A stretch of DNA of 64,000 bases from an uncultured Schlesneria sp. GTDB lineage: Bacteria > Planctomycetota > Planctomycetia > Planctomycetales > Planctomycetaceae. Below the pieces are notes generated by a model. That model saw only the letters and a list, made by a program, of their open reading frames with translations. It did no database searches and was not told where the DNA came from. The stretch lies in NCBI GenBank assembly GCA_903858935.1, contig CAIOKO010000111.1, positions 32,077-96,076 on the forward strand, read 5' to 3'. Positions 18,522 through 29,030 of this stretch are shown piece by piece. Each line of letters starts with the position of its first letter. Position 1 is the first letter of the stretch. The translations under genes and the position numbers were made by a program.

Positions 18522-21089
18522 ATGTTTGCCAGAAGAATCGCAATATCGATCTTGTTATTGGCAATGATGACCGGGGAAAGTCCGTGCGTTAGAGCTCAGA
18601 GCGAATCGATCACCAACTCGGCACGTAACGCGGCCGGGGACGCCGCGCAACAGAACTCCAAAGTTCGTTTTTCATTGGAACCCCACTCCACACTCGGCGT
18701 TTATCCCTTGGTGTCGGACCATTGGTGCGACTTACATCTGCGCCTGGAGAACGGAGGCGATTCATCCCATGATTTGTTGTGCACCTCTTACTTCGAGGCC
18801 GACCCCACTTTGCAGTACGGTCGGCAGGTGTGGCTACCACCGCATGCTCGATTAACGTTGTCGCACCGGGCTTTGATTCCGCACGTCGCGCAAGACAAAG
18901 CCGCATCGATCAACGTAAGCTCTCTGGTGATCGAACGAACGACGGGAGCGGAAGTGCTGCTGAAAAACGAATCGGAACAGCTCCGACATGATCGAACGAT
19001 GATACTGACGCCGCCATTGCGAAACACAGGAATTGTCTTCGGTGGCAGCGGGAAATCGGACGCGTTGCAGGATGTGCTCAACATCGTTATCGCCTGTCGA
19101 GTGACCCAGCGTCTGAACAACAACGTCACGATCCTGGCAGATGATTTTCTTCCGACAGACGAAAACAGCCTGCGTTATCTGGATCATCTCGTGGTGGCCG
19201 ACAATCGGCTGACCGATGACTACGCCGCGTTAACGGCGGTGCGCCGCTGGCTACATGGCGGCGGACGTTTGTGGGTCATGCTCGACCGTGTGAATCCCGA
19301 ATTGCTGGAGCGATTGTTAGGGGATGATTTTCATGGCCATGTGGCCGATCGTGTCAGTTTAACATCGGTCCGCACCGACGGCGGTCCGACATTTAAGAAT
19401 CCGGAGGGGGAAGCGGGCGAAACCTTAACGTTTGATGAGCCGGTTGACATGGTGCGGCTGCATATTTCAGGAATGAAAGTGTGGAACACCCTCGATGGAT
19501 GGCCGGCTGCGCTGACGATGCCTTATGGTGAGGGAAGCCTTTTCATCACCACGGTCGGACCGCGGGCCTGGATCAGGGAGACTCCTCCCAGCACGCCAGA
19601 GAACAATGACCCTCTGCAGAAATCTGCTTTCATCCCTCGTACTCCGATGGAAGATCTCTCAACCCAGATTCTTGCCAAACGCGAGTCACCGCTACTGCTG
19701 AGTTCAGATGTTGAATCGCTGGCCCAGGAATACATCTCTTACAAGATTCCAAACAGGACGCTGATTGCCGGAACGATGAGCGGATTTCTGGTGACGCTGC
19801 TTCTGCTGGGCATTCTTTTGTGGTGGCAGCAACGCCTGGAACACTTCGGCTGGAGCGGATCGCTGCTGGCAACATTGGCTAGCCTCGTGTTACTGGGAAT
19901 CGGTCAATCGAGCCGGCAGGGAATTCCCCCCACCGAAGCCAGCTTCCAACTGGCTCAGTCGATCAGTGGTACGGACGATGTCCGGAGCCAGGGGGCGGTT
20001 GCCATTTATCGTCCTGAACCGGCAAAGGTGGCAATCCACACTCGCCAGGGTGGCGTGATTGGAACAGACATGAAAATGATGGACGGGATGACGCTTCGGA
20101 TGATTACAACCGATCTTCTGACGTTCCATATGGAAGGACTGCCGCAGCGGAGCGGTTTGCAACTCTTTACCGAGTCCACATCTCGTTCGAATTCCCAACG
20201 GTACGAAGCCCGTGCAACTTTGAACGCCGACGGCCTGACTGGGCGATTCACTGCAAATTCCGGTGCTGGAGCGGATGCGATGTTGGCCTCGCGGTTCGGA
20301 CGCATCGGAGTGCAGATGTTGGCTGATGGAACATGGTCCGGAGGCATTGAGGATATATTTGCCGCCGATCAATACCTTGCTGCAAACTTTTTAGGAACCG
20401 AACAGGAACACCGCCGTGACATCCTTGAAATGCTGTTTGACAAAAAGAACTGGAAGAACATGCTGCAACGGCCGCAACTTCTGGTTTGGCTGAAAGAATG
20501 GCCTCAGGGATTTGAGTTTGGCGACGGTTTGACTCGTCAGGGTCAGACATTGCTCGTTTTACCGGTGGATATTACGCGACCGGCAGTGGGGACTCGGATG
20601 CAGATCCCGGCTCCTTTAATCCCGTTTGGTACTCGAATGCCTCCCGACGGGAGTGTGCCGTCCGGCTGCTGGGACGACAACTCGGGAAAATGGCAGGAGC
20701 GATCCAGCCCTTGTACCACATGGCTCAGCTTTCAAATCCCCCCTGCGCTACTGCCAGTGAAAGCGATAAAAGCACATCTGACAATCAAGGTTACCGGGGC
20801 AATTGACCGCATCGAAGTCTTGAGCGTGAAGAATAACGCCGTCATTAATCTTCAGAAGCTGATAAATCCTGTCGGTACGGTGCAAATGGAGATCGCCGAT
20901 GCCACAGTACTGGACCTGAGCGAAGAGGGTGAATTGGTGATCGGAATCAGCGTCGGCGATCCCGACCAGGCAGGAACTAACAACAACGTCACCAATTCTA
21001 AGGTGGGCGCGACGTCGGACTATTGGAAAATTGAATCGTTAGGATTGAGCCTCTGGGCGAATACCACTGAGAAGATGGAAAACGATTGA
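18522..21089 (+). CDS. Large membrane protein of an ABC-2 exporter-type cluster
   Basis: About 855 residues from ATG 18522, which starts a signal peptide (RRIAISILLLAMM ... CVRA). A longer frame starts at GTG 18501. The exported first half contains a segment like the glutamine-amidotransferase-like domain of surface proteins (LRYLDHLVVADNRL, RRWLHGGGRLWVMLD). Near residues 415-465 two membrane helices follow (GTMSGFLVTLLLLGILLWW, LLATLASLVLLGIG), then another exported region with no motif I recognise. The ABC-2 permease and HEAT protein genes follow on the same strand, suggesting one operon. Function unknown; a role in transport or assembly of envelope components is inferred only from context. 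Confidence 0.7.
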   Translation: MFARRIAISILLLAMMTGESPCVRAQSESITNSARNAAGDAAQQNSKVRFSLEPHSTLGVYPLVSDHWCDLHLRLENGGDSSHDLLCTSYFEADPTLQYGRQVWLPPHARLTLSHRALIPHVAQDKAASINVSSLVIERTTGAEVLLKNESEQLRHDRTMILTPPLRNTGIVFGGSGKSDALQDVLNIVIACRVTQRLNNNVTILADDFLPTDENSLRYLDHLVVADNRLTDDYAALTAVRRWLHGGGRLWVMLDRVNPELLERLLGDDFHGHVADRVSLTSVRTDGGPTFKNPEGEAGETLTFDEPVDMVRLHISGMKVWNTLDGWPAALTMPYGEGSLFITTVGPRAWIRETPPSTPENNDPLQKSAFIPRTPMEDLSTQILAKRESPLLLSSDVESLAQEYISYKIPNRTLIAGTMSGFLVTLLLLGILLWWQQRLEHFGWSGSLLATLASLVLLGIGQSSRQGIPPTEASFQLAQSISGTDDVRSQGAVAIYRPEPAKVAIHTRQGGVIGTDMKMMDGMTLRMITTDLLTFHMEGLPQRSGLQLFTESTSRSNSQRYEARATLNADGLTGRFTANSGAGADAMLASRFGRIGVQMLADGTWSGGIEDIFAADQYLAANFLGTEQEHRRDILEMLFDKKNWKNMLQRPQLLVWLKEWPQGFEFGDGLTRQGQTLLVLPVDITRPAVGTRMQIPAPLIPFGTRMPPDGSVPSGCWDDNSGKWQERSSPCTTWLSFQIPPALLPVKAIKAHLTIKVTGAIDRIEVLSVKNNAVINLQKLINPVGTVQMEIADATVLDLSEEGELVIGISVGDPDQAGTNNNVTNSKVGATSDYWKIESLGLSLWANTTEKMEND

Positions 21090-21215
21090 AGTCGTGTGTT
21101 CAGAGGACGCGGCATCGTGAAGTGCAGATTGATTTGGAAGAAGAGTTCATGATGTTGGCATGTCCTGAGAAATCTGTTCGTGACGGGCAGGCAGAAGGCG
21201 GCAGAGGTATGCAAA

Positions 21216-22874
21216 ATGTTTAGTGCCTTGCTGCGAAGAGAATTAATTTCCTTTCTGCGCCGCCGGCGAATGATCGCTTTCCAGATCGGTTTGGCAGCGT
21301 TGTTCGGCCTGTTGGTCATCATTCGATGGCCGACGGACGGCAATGCCGCCCTCAGCGGCTTGCAATCGCAACAGATTTTTCGATTGTTCGCATATGGATT
21401 GATGGCCATGATGCTGTTGCTGCTGCCCGTTTTTCCGGCGACCAGCATTGTCAGCGAGAAAAAACGCGGCACCTTGCAATTGCTTTTCAATACGCCATTC
21501 GGCTCGACCAGGATTTTCTCGGCAAAGTTGTTGGCGGTGATGTCGCTGGGGGGGATGATACTCGCCATGAGTCTGCCTGCAGCCGCGGCCTGTTATTGCA
21601 TGGGGGGACTGTCGTTATTCGGTGACATCGGCAAGGTGTACCAATTGCTAGTGCTGGTAGCATTGCAATATGCGGCCTTGGGCTTGCTCGTCAGCAGTTA
21701 TGCGCAGTCAGTCGATTCCGCCGTGCGGATTACTTATGGCATTGTATTGGGCGTGAGTGTATTGACGCTGATCCCTCAATATTTTTTCCAGGGAACGCAG
21801 GGCCACTTGGCAGTTTTAAGCGAAACTCTCCAGTGCGTCTCACCTCTGGCTGCCCTGGCTGCTGTCACCGGGACGACTAACATCGGAGGCCAGGGACTGA
21901 TGGCCAAAATGGACGTCCTGGGGCGTTTCACGATTGCGGCGATCTTTAGCACAGTGGTGGCATCGATTTGGACAATCAGCCGGTTAAACCACAAGATCTT
22001 TGATCAATCCCGCGATGCAGGGACGATGAGCGACGATTTGTCGACGCGAAGTAAAATGCTGCGGCGACTTTTCTTTCTCGTCGATCCGCAGAAGCGGTCC
22101 GCCGGCATTCCTTCCTTTTTGAATCCCGTGATGGTCAAGGAATTTCGATGTCGCCGATTCGGTCGACTGCATTGGTTACTCCGGCTCGTGGCTGTTTGTA
22201 TGGTCCTCTCGCTGGGTCTTACTTATGCCACCACTGCCGGCACATTTGACTGGGGTGTGGAAACAATCGGCGCCATCATGGTGGTCCTTCAAGTTGCGCT
22301 GATTATCTTGATTGCCCCCAGTTTGTCGGCTGGACTGATCAGTGTTGAACGGGAATCTGGGGGCTGGCTGCTTTTGCAGACGACGCCCCTGGGTTTCCGC
22401 CGGATCGTCTGGGGGAAACTCTTAAGTGCGCTAATTCCACTGATTCTGCTGCTCGGCGCGACAATGCCCGGCTACCTGGTGATGGCCTACATCCAACCCG
22501 GTATGGCACTGCAAGTGCAACGCGTTCTCATTTGCCTCTTACTGACATCGGTGTTCGCAATGATGATCAGCGCGGCAGTAGGGAGCTGTTTTGTGCGCAC
22601 TGCGGCCGCAACTGCGGGGGCATACAGTGCGTTGCTCGTCCTCAGCGCCGCCCCCATGATGGTGTGGATGGGACGGAACGCACCCTTCGGACACGATACG
22701 GTGGAAGCGGCGCTTTCGACAAGTTCGATTGGCGCCGCACTCTCCGTAATACAATTTCCAGGCTTCGAAAACTACGATTTGATTCCCGTGAATTGGTGGT
22801 TTCTTGGGACCGCTTCCGCTGCGGCATTACTGTTGCTCTTGGCCCAAGCGTATCGCATTTCCAAACCTCAGTGA
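21216..22874 (+). CDS. ABC-2 type transporter permease
   Basis: About 552 residues from ATG 21216, with GAGG eight bases upstream. It has about twelve hydrophobic segments in two halves; each half begins with a soluble RRELISFLRRRR or MVKEFRCRRFGRL-type segment before the first helix, as in ABC-2 permeases, and the motifs VSEKKRGTLQLLFNTP and VERESGGWLLLQTTP are the typical ABC-2 coupling helices. Two repeats fused in one chain make this a full-size permease. No ATPase is adjacent; the nearest is at 29031-30041 on the other strand. The substrate is unknown. Confidence 0.85.
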   Translation: MFSALLRRELISFLRRRRMIAFQIGLAALFGLLVIIRWPTDGNAALSGLQSQQIFRLFAYGLMAMMLLLLPVFPATSIVSEKKRGTLQLLFNTPFGSTRIFSAKLLAVMSLGGMILAMSLPAAAACYCMGGLSLFGDIGKVYQLLVLVALQYAALGLLVSSYAQSVDSAVRITYGIVLGVSVLTLIPQYFFQGTQGHLAVLSETLQCVSPLAALAAVTGTTNIGGQGLMAKMDVLGRFTIAAIFSTVVASIWTISRLNHKIFDQSRDAGTMSDDLSTRSKMLRRLFFLVDPQKRSAGIPSFLNPVMVKEFRCRRFGRLHWLLRLVAVCMVLSLGLTYATTAGTFDWGVETIGAIMVVLQVALIILIAPSLSAGLISVERESGGWLLLQTTPLGFRRIVWGKLLSALIPLILLLGATMPGYLVMAYIQPGMALQVQRVLICLLLTSVFAMMISAAVGSCFVRTAAATAGAYSALLVLSAAPMMVWMGRNAPFGHDTVEAALSTSSIGAALSVIQFPGFENYDLIPVNWWFLGTASAAALLLLLAQAYRISKPQ

Positions 22875-22883
22875 GACGTTTCG

Positions 22884-24644
22884 ATGTGGTTGAGTCAATG
22901 GAGGGGGCAGTTGCTCGCGATCGGGTTGTTCGTTATTTGCTACGGAACAGCAACGCCGAGTAACGCCGAGATTCGGACTGAATTCTTGATGGATTTTGAA
23001 CCGAAGCTGAACATTCCTGATCCAGTAAAGCATTTCAGCCCGGCTCTCAAGTCATTATGGCTGGAGGCGCTGGAGCGCCCTGACGCAGACATGCAACGAC
23101 TGGCCGCAGAAACTGTTGCACGGGGACATCAGTACGGAGTCCCAGATTTGATGGACGCAGTTCCCCGGTTGGAAACAATCCTGCAGGCCGACAAATCTCA
23201 TCCGGCAACCCGCTTTGCCGCTGCGCGTGCCTTAATTGTGCTGGAATCTCGCAACTCGAGCGACATGTTGTTCCAGGTCTCTCAAAAATACGAAGCGGAC
23301 TTGCGTCAGTTGATCGAACCGGCCCTGGCGAAATGGAGTTCTGCAAAGGCGATTACGCTCTGGAAAGCGCGTCTTGAAAATCCAGAGACGCGTTCAAGAG
23401 ATCTGATTCTGGCACTGCGGGGATTAGCACAAGTACGTGACTCGACGGCGACACCTCTACTGTTGTCAATTATACACGATGAATCTCGCAGTGCCGACAT
23501 CCGATTGGAGGCGGCGGCGGCGGCGGGTCAATGCGCGGCTTCCGGACTGGAACCCGATGCTGCACGACTAGCCCATCGCAAATCCAGAAAACAGTCGGTT
23601 CATTCGATTTGTGCGTGCCGATTATTGGCCCGCCATACCAGCGAGGAAGCGAGGACGCTTTTGATAGAATTGACAGGTCATCCGCAATCGAGTGTTGCTG
23701 CCTGTGCGTTCAATCAATTACTGGAAATTGATTCGTCGCTGGTCTTACCGTTGGTGGAGACGGCGTTAAACCATACCGATCCGACTGTTCGTCGAGCCGG
23801 TGCATCGGCCTGTTTAGCCCATCCGACCCCGGAACGGATCGCCTCCGTGGCGCGTTTGCTGGCCGATCCGCATCCCAGTGTGCGGCGCGAAGTCTGCGAG
23901 AAAATCTTCCGCTTGTCGGACCAATCTTTACTGATCGAATCCATCCGTGCCAGCGCCGTCACCTTGCTGTCGCAAGAGGCCTGGCAAGGACAGGAACAGG
24001 CCGCGTTGCTCGTGGGGATGCTGGAACATCAACCGGCGTCGAATCGTCTTATCGAATTGCTGGAATCGCCGCGCGCAGAAGTCGGTATTTCGTCCGCCTG
24101 GGCACTCCGTAAAATTGCCGTGCCGGAAACCATTCCGGGGATCATTGACAAGGTCCAACGCCAAACGGAGCGGCGCAGACATGTGAACGATCCACTGCTG
24201 GACGAGCAGGTTGCACACCTCTGTGAGGCACTCGGGGTTCTGAAGGCGGACAATGCAATACCGCTTCTCGAGCGATACATTCCCAAAGATCCATATATGG
24301 GAGATCACTCGCGTTGCGCGGCAATCTGGGCGATCGGTTTCATCAGGGAAGCAAAGCGTGATGCTGAACTGGAAGACAAGTTACGCGCTCGGATCAGAGA
24401 TTTTTCCGATGTTGCCCCCGAAGTCGATTCGGTCAAAGAGAAGTGTGCGGTAACGCTGGCTCGCATGAAGGCCGTGGACCTGGCACCGGAAATGCGAGGA
24501 ATCGCTGAGTCAGACGCGATTGGAACTCGGCTTGGCGTCGCTTTGAGATGGGCCGTGAAGGAAATGACGGGAGATGATTTGCCACCGGTGAAGCCACCGC
24601 GTCTCCCCTCCGGTAACTGGTTTCTTGAGCCTTACAACCGATAA
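22884..24644 (+). CDS. Secreted HEAT repeat protein
   Basis: 586 residues, starting nine bases after the permease stop. The N-terminus is a signal peptide (QLLAIGLFVICYGTATPSNA). The rest is built of HEAT/PBS-lyase-type helical repeats: examples are DIRLEAAAAAGQCA, TVRRAGASACLAHPTPE and PSVRREVCEKIFRL. Such solenoids bind other proteins. The tight spacing suggests it works with the membrane protein and permease upstream, perhaps as a periplasmic scaffold; this is inference. It has no catalytic motif I can see. Confidence 0.8.
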   Translation: MWLSQWRGQLLAIGLFVICYGTATPSNAEIRTEFLMDFEPKLNIPDPVKHFSPALKSLWLEALERPDADMQRLAAETVARGHQYGVPDLMDAVPRLETILQADKSHPATRFAAARALIVLESRNSSDMLFQVSQKYEADLRQLIEPALAKWSSAKAITLWKARLENPETRSRDLILALRGLAQVRDSTATPLLLSIIHDESRSADIRLEAAAAAGQCAASGLEPDAARLAHRKSRKQSVHSICACRLLARHTSEEARTLLIELTGHPQSSVAACAFNQLLEIDSSLVLPLVETALNHTDPTVRRAGASACLAHPTPERIASVARLLADPHPSVRREVCEKIFRLSDQSLLIESIRASAVTLLSQEAWQGQEQAALLVGMLEHQPASNRLIELLESPRAEVGISSAWALRKIAVPETIPGIIDKVQRQTERRRHVNDPLLDEQVAHLCEALGVLKADNAIPLLERYIPKDPYMGDHSRCAAIWAIGFIREAKRDAELEDKLRARIRDFSDVAPEVDSVKEKCAVTLARMKAVDLAPEMRGIAESDAIGTRLGVALRWAVKEMTGDDLPPVKPPRLPSGNWFLEPYNR

Positions 24645-24708
24645 CTGACCGAAACGTTGACTGATGTCCGTCGCTTTGTCCCGGCTTTATCAAATGACAA
24701 TCAAAGCG

Positions 24709-26424
24709 TTACTGTTTACGACTTCGATTGTGGAGCAAATCAATTGAGGCTGAAATACGGGGATCATATTTCAAAGCCTCCGCAAATCTGAATTCTGCGT
24801 CATCTTTATTATTTGAAAACCACGAATGTTCGCCGAGCTTGAAATTTGCAAGAGCTCGATGTCTTGATGTTTTGGCATTTTCAAGAGCATTCAGATAATA
24901 CTTCAGAGCGACGTCAGCGTTGCCCCGATAGAAATGAATGCCCCCCAGCGTAATCAGGATGTCCGAGTCGTCCGGGAAGTGTTCTGACAATGCTTCGAGA
25001 CGCTGAATTGCGTCGTCGTTGTTTCCGAAATTCGCCTGCAGAATCGCAAATCTCAGTTGTGTATTTCGATCCTGCGGGACAGTCTCCGCGACGATTCGAG
25101 CTTGATCATACTGGGAGTAAATCCAGCTCCGCTCCTCTTCGTCTTTTGGGAGAATTGAATTTCCCATCAAGGATTGAGCATAGAACTTTTCAAGTTCATT
25201 CTTGTGCGAGGTCGTCATCGGGGGAGCGAGCAGGTCCTCTGAAAACAGCAAACTCAGCATGCCAATCGCAGGAATCCACTTGACGAAATGGGGAATTCTG
25301 AGCTTTGTCCACTGCAAGCTTGGCGAAACGTTTTTCTCCGAAGCAATTCCCAGACTAACGACGTTTGCTTGATCTCGTACTTTCCAGATGAATCCATCGA
25401 AATAATAGTGCAGGATCGTCGAGGTAAACATGATGGCGTAAAAGATCCGGCTGATCACTCCATCAAGTACCAGCGGCGCGACAAGGCCTAATGCACCATA
25501 TGCGGTGATCAATCCCAGGTAGAGCAGAACCATACCGCGGCGGAAGACGTACCTAATAAAATGGCCCAGATGCGGGTTGATGCTCACGCGGCGGCAATTG
25601 AACAACCAGACGATGGCCAAGTATTGTACGTCATGACAGATATCGAAAATGGCAACGCTCAGCAGCAAATTATCAACATAAGTCATCACAAACCACCAGA
25701 GCCCAAGAGTCGTAAAAAGCATCGCCAACTTGAGCAAACTCGGCTTTGGTCCTCGATAACACTGAATGAGATAATTCGTAAAAAAACCAATCAATACGAT
25801 TGTGAAAACGGCAAGCCCGCCCCACTGGATCGCCTGTAACAAACCCGATGAAATCTGAGGACCACCCAATGAGTGCCACAGTGCGAGATTAACCGCGATC
25901 TGTTGTGGTCGTATCAATTGAGGCAGAACAAATCCGAAAAGACAAAGTAACCAGTCCCAGTAAGCTGTGACGGCAGAAACTGAACCGACTTTTGCATCAT
26001 AGATTCGCACGAATCCATACAACTGCATCAACGCATGCCAAGTCGCCCACACCAGAACGATGGCGCGATACAAGTCATAGTGATAAAAGTAAAGTGGAAA
26101 ATACGCGACAAAGAGCAGCGGAGGGGTCAGAACGAATCGCCAGTAGAACCGCAAAAACAGCTCTCGATCACCATAGGCACGCATCATTCCTGGAAGATGA
26201 TGACCCAGTGCAAAAAACGCGGTGACAATCACAGAGATTGTTTCCGCCGATACTCCTACCCGAGATGAATACAGCAGGAGGACTGCAGGAGTCGAAATCA
26301 GTGGCGTCAAAATAATGAGAAGGAAATCAACCCACGGGCCAACAATCCATTGTCGCGAGGGATTGGGTGCGACCGGACTGTTTGACGCAGGGTCATTTAC
26401 CCTGCTGGCAGGAACTGTCGCCAT
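24709..26424 (-). CDS. Polytopic membrane protein with C-terminal TPR domain
   Basis: About 571 residues from ATG 26424, which has GAGG upstream (the frame also allows 26436). The N-terminal ~370 residues carry nine or ten hydrophobic helices, with charged residues and histidines in loops such as FFALGHHLPGMMRAYGDRE and ATWHALMQLYGFVRIYD. The C-terminal ~150 residues form TPR repeats (YDQARIVAETVPQDRN, NNDDAIQRLEALSEHFPDDSD, GNADVALKYYLNALE). The arrangement is similar to other uncharacterised bacterial membrane TPR proteins. I cannot assign a function. Confidence 0.7.
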   Translation of the reverse strand: MATVPASRVNDPASNSPVAPNPSRQWIVGPWVDFLLIILTPLISTPAVLLLYSSRVGVSAETISVIVTAFFALGHHLPGMMRAYGDRELFLRFYWRFVLTPPLLFVAYFPLYFYHYDLYRAIVLVWATWHALMQLYGFVRIYDAKVGSVSAVTAYWDWLLCLFGFVLPQLIRPQQIAVNLALWHSLGGPQISSGLLQAIQWGGLAVFTIVLIGFFTNYLIQCYRGPKPSLLKLAMLFTTLGLWWFVMTYVDNLLLSVAIFDICHDVQYLAIVWLFNCRRVSINPHLGHFIRYVFRRGMVLLYLGLITAYGALGLVAPLVLDGVISRIFYAIMFTSTILHYYFDGFIWKVRDQANVVSLGIASEKNVSPSLQWTKLRIPHFVKWIPAIGMLSLLFSEDLLAPPMTTSHKNELEKFYAQSLMGNSILPKDEEERSWIYSQYDQARIVAETVPQDRNTQLRFAILQANFGNNDDAIQRLEALSEHFPDDSDILITLGGIHFYRGNADVALKYYLNALENAKTSRHRALANFKLGEHSWFSNNKDDAEFRFAEALKYDPRISASIDLLHNRSRKQ

Positions 26425-26528
26425 TGCATACCTCAAAAACGATTGTGAGCCCCTGTTTCAGCCCATCTCATGCACCGCACTGGATGTCTTCTTATTACAA
26501 GGACTCACAATTTCACCGTCACTTTTTC

Positions 26529-26993
26529 CTACTTCGTCACCAGGTCGTAATTGACATCATCGTCTGGAGCCCCTGCTTCGACCTTTAATTCGAACTTATT
26601 CTTCGTGGGATCTTGAAATTTACCCTTAAACAAATCGACCCCTGTTCCATTCTTCTTCGGATTCGGAATGTGAGTAAAACCCACCAAATATGTCCCAGGC
26701 TCTACCCCGTCGCAAGCCAGGTATGTTGACCAGCAATATTTGCCATCCTCGTCCGTTCGACACTCCTTAATCGGACTACCGGCATTGCCCCCGCGATACA
26801 AGAAAAGATTGACTCCCGCGGCAGGGCTTCCGTTGATACTCACAACCCCACCAATGGCCACAACTTCCTTCAGTTCTCCGCCAGCCATGGACTTCAACCG
26901 CTCTTTGGAAACATCTTTCTTATTGTCATTCATGCAACCCGAAAACGACACGAGCCCCACTAAACAGGCCATAACAACGTGATGCAGTTTCAC
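26529..26993 (-). CDS. Small lipoprotein with carboxypeptidase-regulatory-like domain
   Basis: 154 residues from a GTG start with GGGA upstream. The signal ends in a lipobox FSGC (Cys20). Residues about 45-110 fit a transthyretin/carboxypeptidase regulatory-like fold (GVVSINGSPAAGVNLFLY, EPGTYLVGFTH). Proteins of this type very often follow a DUF1559 gene in planctomycetes, exactly as here, about 140 bases after it on the same strand. The role of the pair is not known; both are probably exported. Confidence 0.8.
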   Translation of the reverse strand: MKLHHVVMACLVGLVSFSGCMNDNKKDVSKERLKSMAGGELKEVVAIGGVVSINGSPAAGVNLFLYRGGNAGSPIKECRTDEDGKYCWSTYLACDGVEPGTYLVGFTHIPNPKKNGTGVDLFKGKFQDPTKNKFELKVEAGAPDDDVNYDLVTK

Positions 26994-27132
26994 AATTTCG
27001 TTCCCAATTCGAGAGATAATACCTGCTTTTAATAAAGATCGCGCACCAACCCGAATCTTTTCGAATTGGTGCGCGACATCACGAAATGATTACGAGACTC
27101 CACAAGTCAGAAATCAGCAGATGAATAATAAA

Positions 27133-28242
27133 TTAGAATTCACCCACAGGGTTACCGTCATTGAAGAGCACAAGACGGGTCATCGTCTCGAGATTGATGT
27201 TTTGACTGATAAACCGAACAGTGCCGTCAGCCATCGCGAAATGCGCACCGCCTACGTGGAAACTGTAATAGTTGCTGTAGTTCAAGCAGTTAATCGCACA
27301 TCCACCATCGGACTCGCTGACATTGTGTATCGATCCGGGAGCCCGACCACGGATATCGGTTCCGGTGGACCATTGCCAGTCGGTCCATGCCGGACCCATC
27401 TGACGCTGGGGATTTCCCGTTGGACACCCATCACAGAGCGGACCAGTCGGTTTCCCCATGGCCCACATTTTGCCACCTGGCGCTGAATTTTCACCAACAA
27501 GAATCGTATTCGATGTGCCGTCGATAACCTGGGCGACTTTTACTCCAGCGCAACCGGCGCCGTTGGCCGAGTTAATATCCAGCATCCCCGCAAATTGGCC
27601 GTAATTGATCCCATTGACGGTTCCGTGCATATTGCCGCGAGGCCATTTACCAACGTAATCCAGGGCGCCACCGGCGTGGTAGGTAACCGGTGTCGGGCTG
27701 ATCCAGTCCTCTTGATACGCCGAGTACAAGTTGCCGGTGTGCGGGCTCGACGGACAAATGTATCCCGGAATGACCGCTTTGGCAGCAGCCACACTTTGTT
27801 GTGCAGTATAGGGTGAACCCGTCAGGTAGTTCATCACTGATCCCGTTGCAAGCGTCGGGTCAGTATATTGCATGTTCACCGAGAAATTGATCGTGTTGTA
27901 GAGGGGGGCCTGATCGATAAACGGAAGCGCAAATTCCGGCCAGGCGTGGAAATTGGCATCGTCTTTCGAACTGGGAATCCCTTCACCAATACTGACGTTT
28001 GGACCATCAAGAATCAGTAGTGCCGGAATAAACCGTCCATGAGTACTTTCATAATTGTGAAACGCCAAACCCATCTGCTTCAAATTGTTTTTACATTGTG
28101 CCCGTCGAGCAGCTTCGCGAGCTTGCTGCACCGCCGGCAACAGCAAGGCAATGAGAACTGCAATGATCGCAATGACGACGAGCAATTCAATGAGTGTGAA
28201 TGCCCGTTGCCGCATCCTTGGACTTACGTTTGAATGAACCAT
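27133..28242 (-). CDS. DUF1559 protein with type IV pilin-like N-terminus
   Basis: 369 residues from ATG 28242, with AAAGGAG eight bases upstream. After nine or so residues comes the prepilin-type segment RAFTLIELLVVIAIIAVLIALLLP, then AVQQAREAARRAQCKNNLKQ and FHNYESTHGRF, the hallmark of DUF1559 (SBP_bac_10), a family expanded in planctomycetes. The C-terminal signature is intact (SFHVGGAHFAMADGTVRFI, the H-X9-DG motif). Probably processed by a prepilin peptidase and part of a pseudopilus or surface system; its exact role is unknown. Paired with the lipoprotein downstream. Confidence 0.93.
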   Translation of the reverse strand: MVHSNVSPRMRQRAFTLIELLVVIAIIAVLIALLLPAVQQAREAARRAQCKNNLKQMGLAFHNYESTHGRFIPALLILDGPNVSIGEGIPSSKDDANFHAWPEFALPFIDQAPLYNTINFSVNMQYTDPTLATGSVMNYLTGSPYTAQQSVAAAKAVIPGYICPSSPHTGNLYSAYQEDWISPTPVTYHAGGALDYVGKWPRGNMHGTVNGINYGQFAGMLDINSANGAGCAGVKVAQVIDGTSNTILVGENSAPGGKMWAMGKPTGPLCDGCPTGNPQRQMGPAWTDWQWSTGTDIRGRAPGSIHNVSESDGGCAINCLNYSNYYSFHVGGAHFAMADGTVRFISQNINLETMTRLVLFNDGNPVGEF

Positions 28243-29030
28243 AAAAGACGCTCCTTTAAAACCGAATGACAACCACAGAAAATCGGAAAACAAAATCCGA
28301 TCGTTTGGAAAAAATCTGTCCGACGAATTGAAATAGAGTGCTGACAGAAAACCGACTTAATAAGTTGACCCGAGTCGCCTGTATGATATGACCGCTGGAT
28401 TTTAGCGACGACCTAAAGGAAATCAAAGCAAAAAGCTTAAATTTCGTGATAAAATACAGCCACACAAATCGCTAAATCATTTCACTACAGACACAGAGCA
28501 TTATTGCACGCACACTCTTTCATATAATTTACCTAAAAACCACTTTATATTCGCAAAAGACCAGCGAAATCTGGGAAACAGCCCAGCACAGTCGAGCTTG
28601 AGTGGATCTATTTGCCGCAATTCAATACCGCGCCGCTATGACCACGAAATGTCGCTATGACAGCCAGTTGCCCTCCAGAACCAGACTCAACAACCCATGT
28701 GGAGTCCGGTTTGTAAGACTTCAAAAGTGATGACGACTCTCACCGAACATCCATCGCCTCAGCGGATGAATTCTTGTTAACAGTAAGGCTTACACACTGC
28801 GTCATGCATTTTCAGACGCGATCGCGTCGGCGAACCCAAGTGGCATCACCCAACAGGGCGCCTTACGCGACTCAAATGACTGCTGGACCGGTCCGGGAAA
28901 AAGCCATCTACCAAACCGGCTGACATTGCCAACCAGCAACGCCTCAATATTATACAACGCCCACCGATACACTCGTCTGCAACGAGCTGGGGTGAAGGAA
29001 ATACTAATAAATTCTGCCTGATGATATGAA
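28243..29030. other. Long AT-rich intergenic region
   Basis: About 790 bases upstream of the DUF1559 gene and downstream of the ABC ATPase gene, both on the minus strand. It is more AT-rich than its neighbours between 28400 and 28560. A 114-codon minus frame (28802-29146) overlaps the ABC gene and shows no family features. I see no RNA gene, repeat or terminator. Confidence 0.5.
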
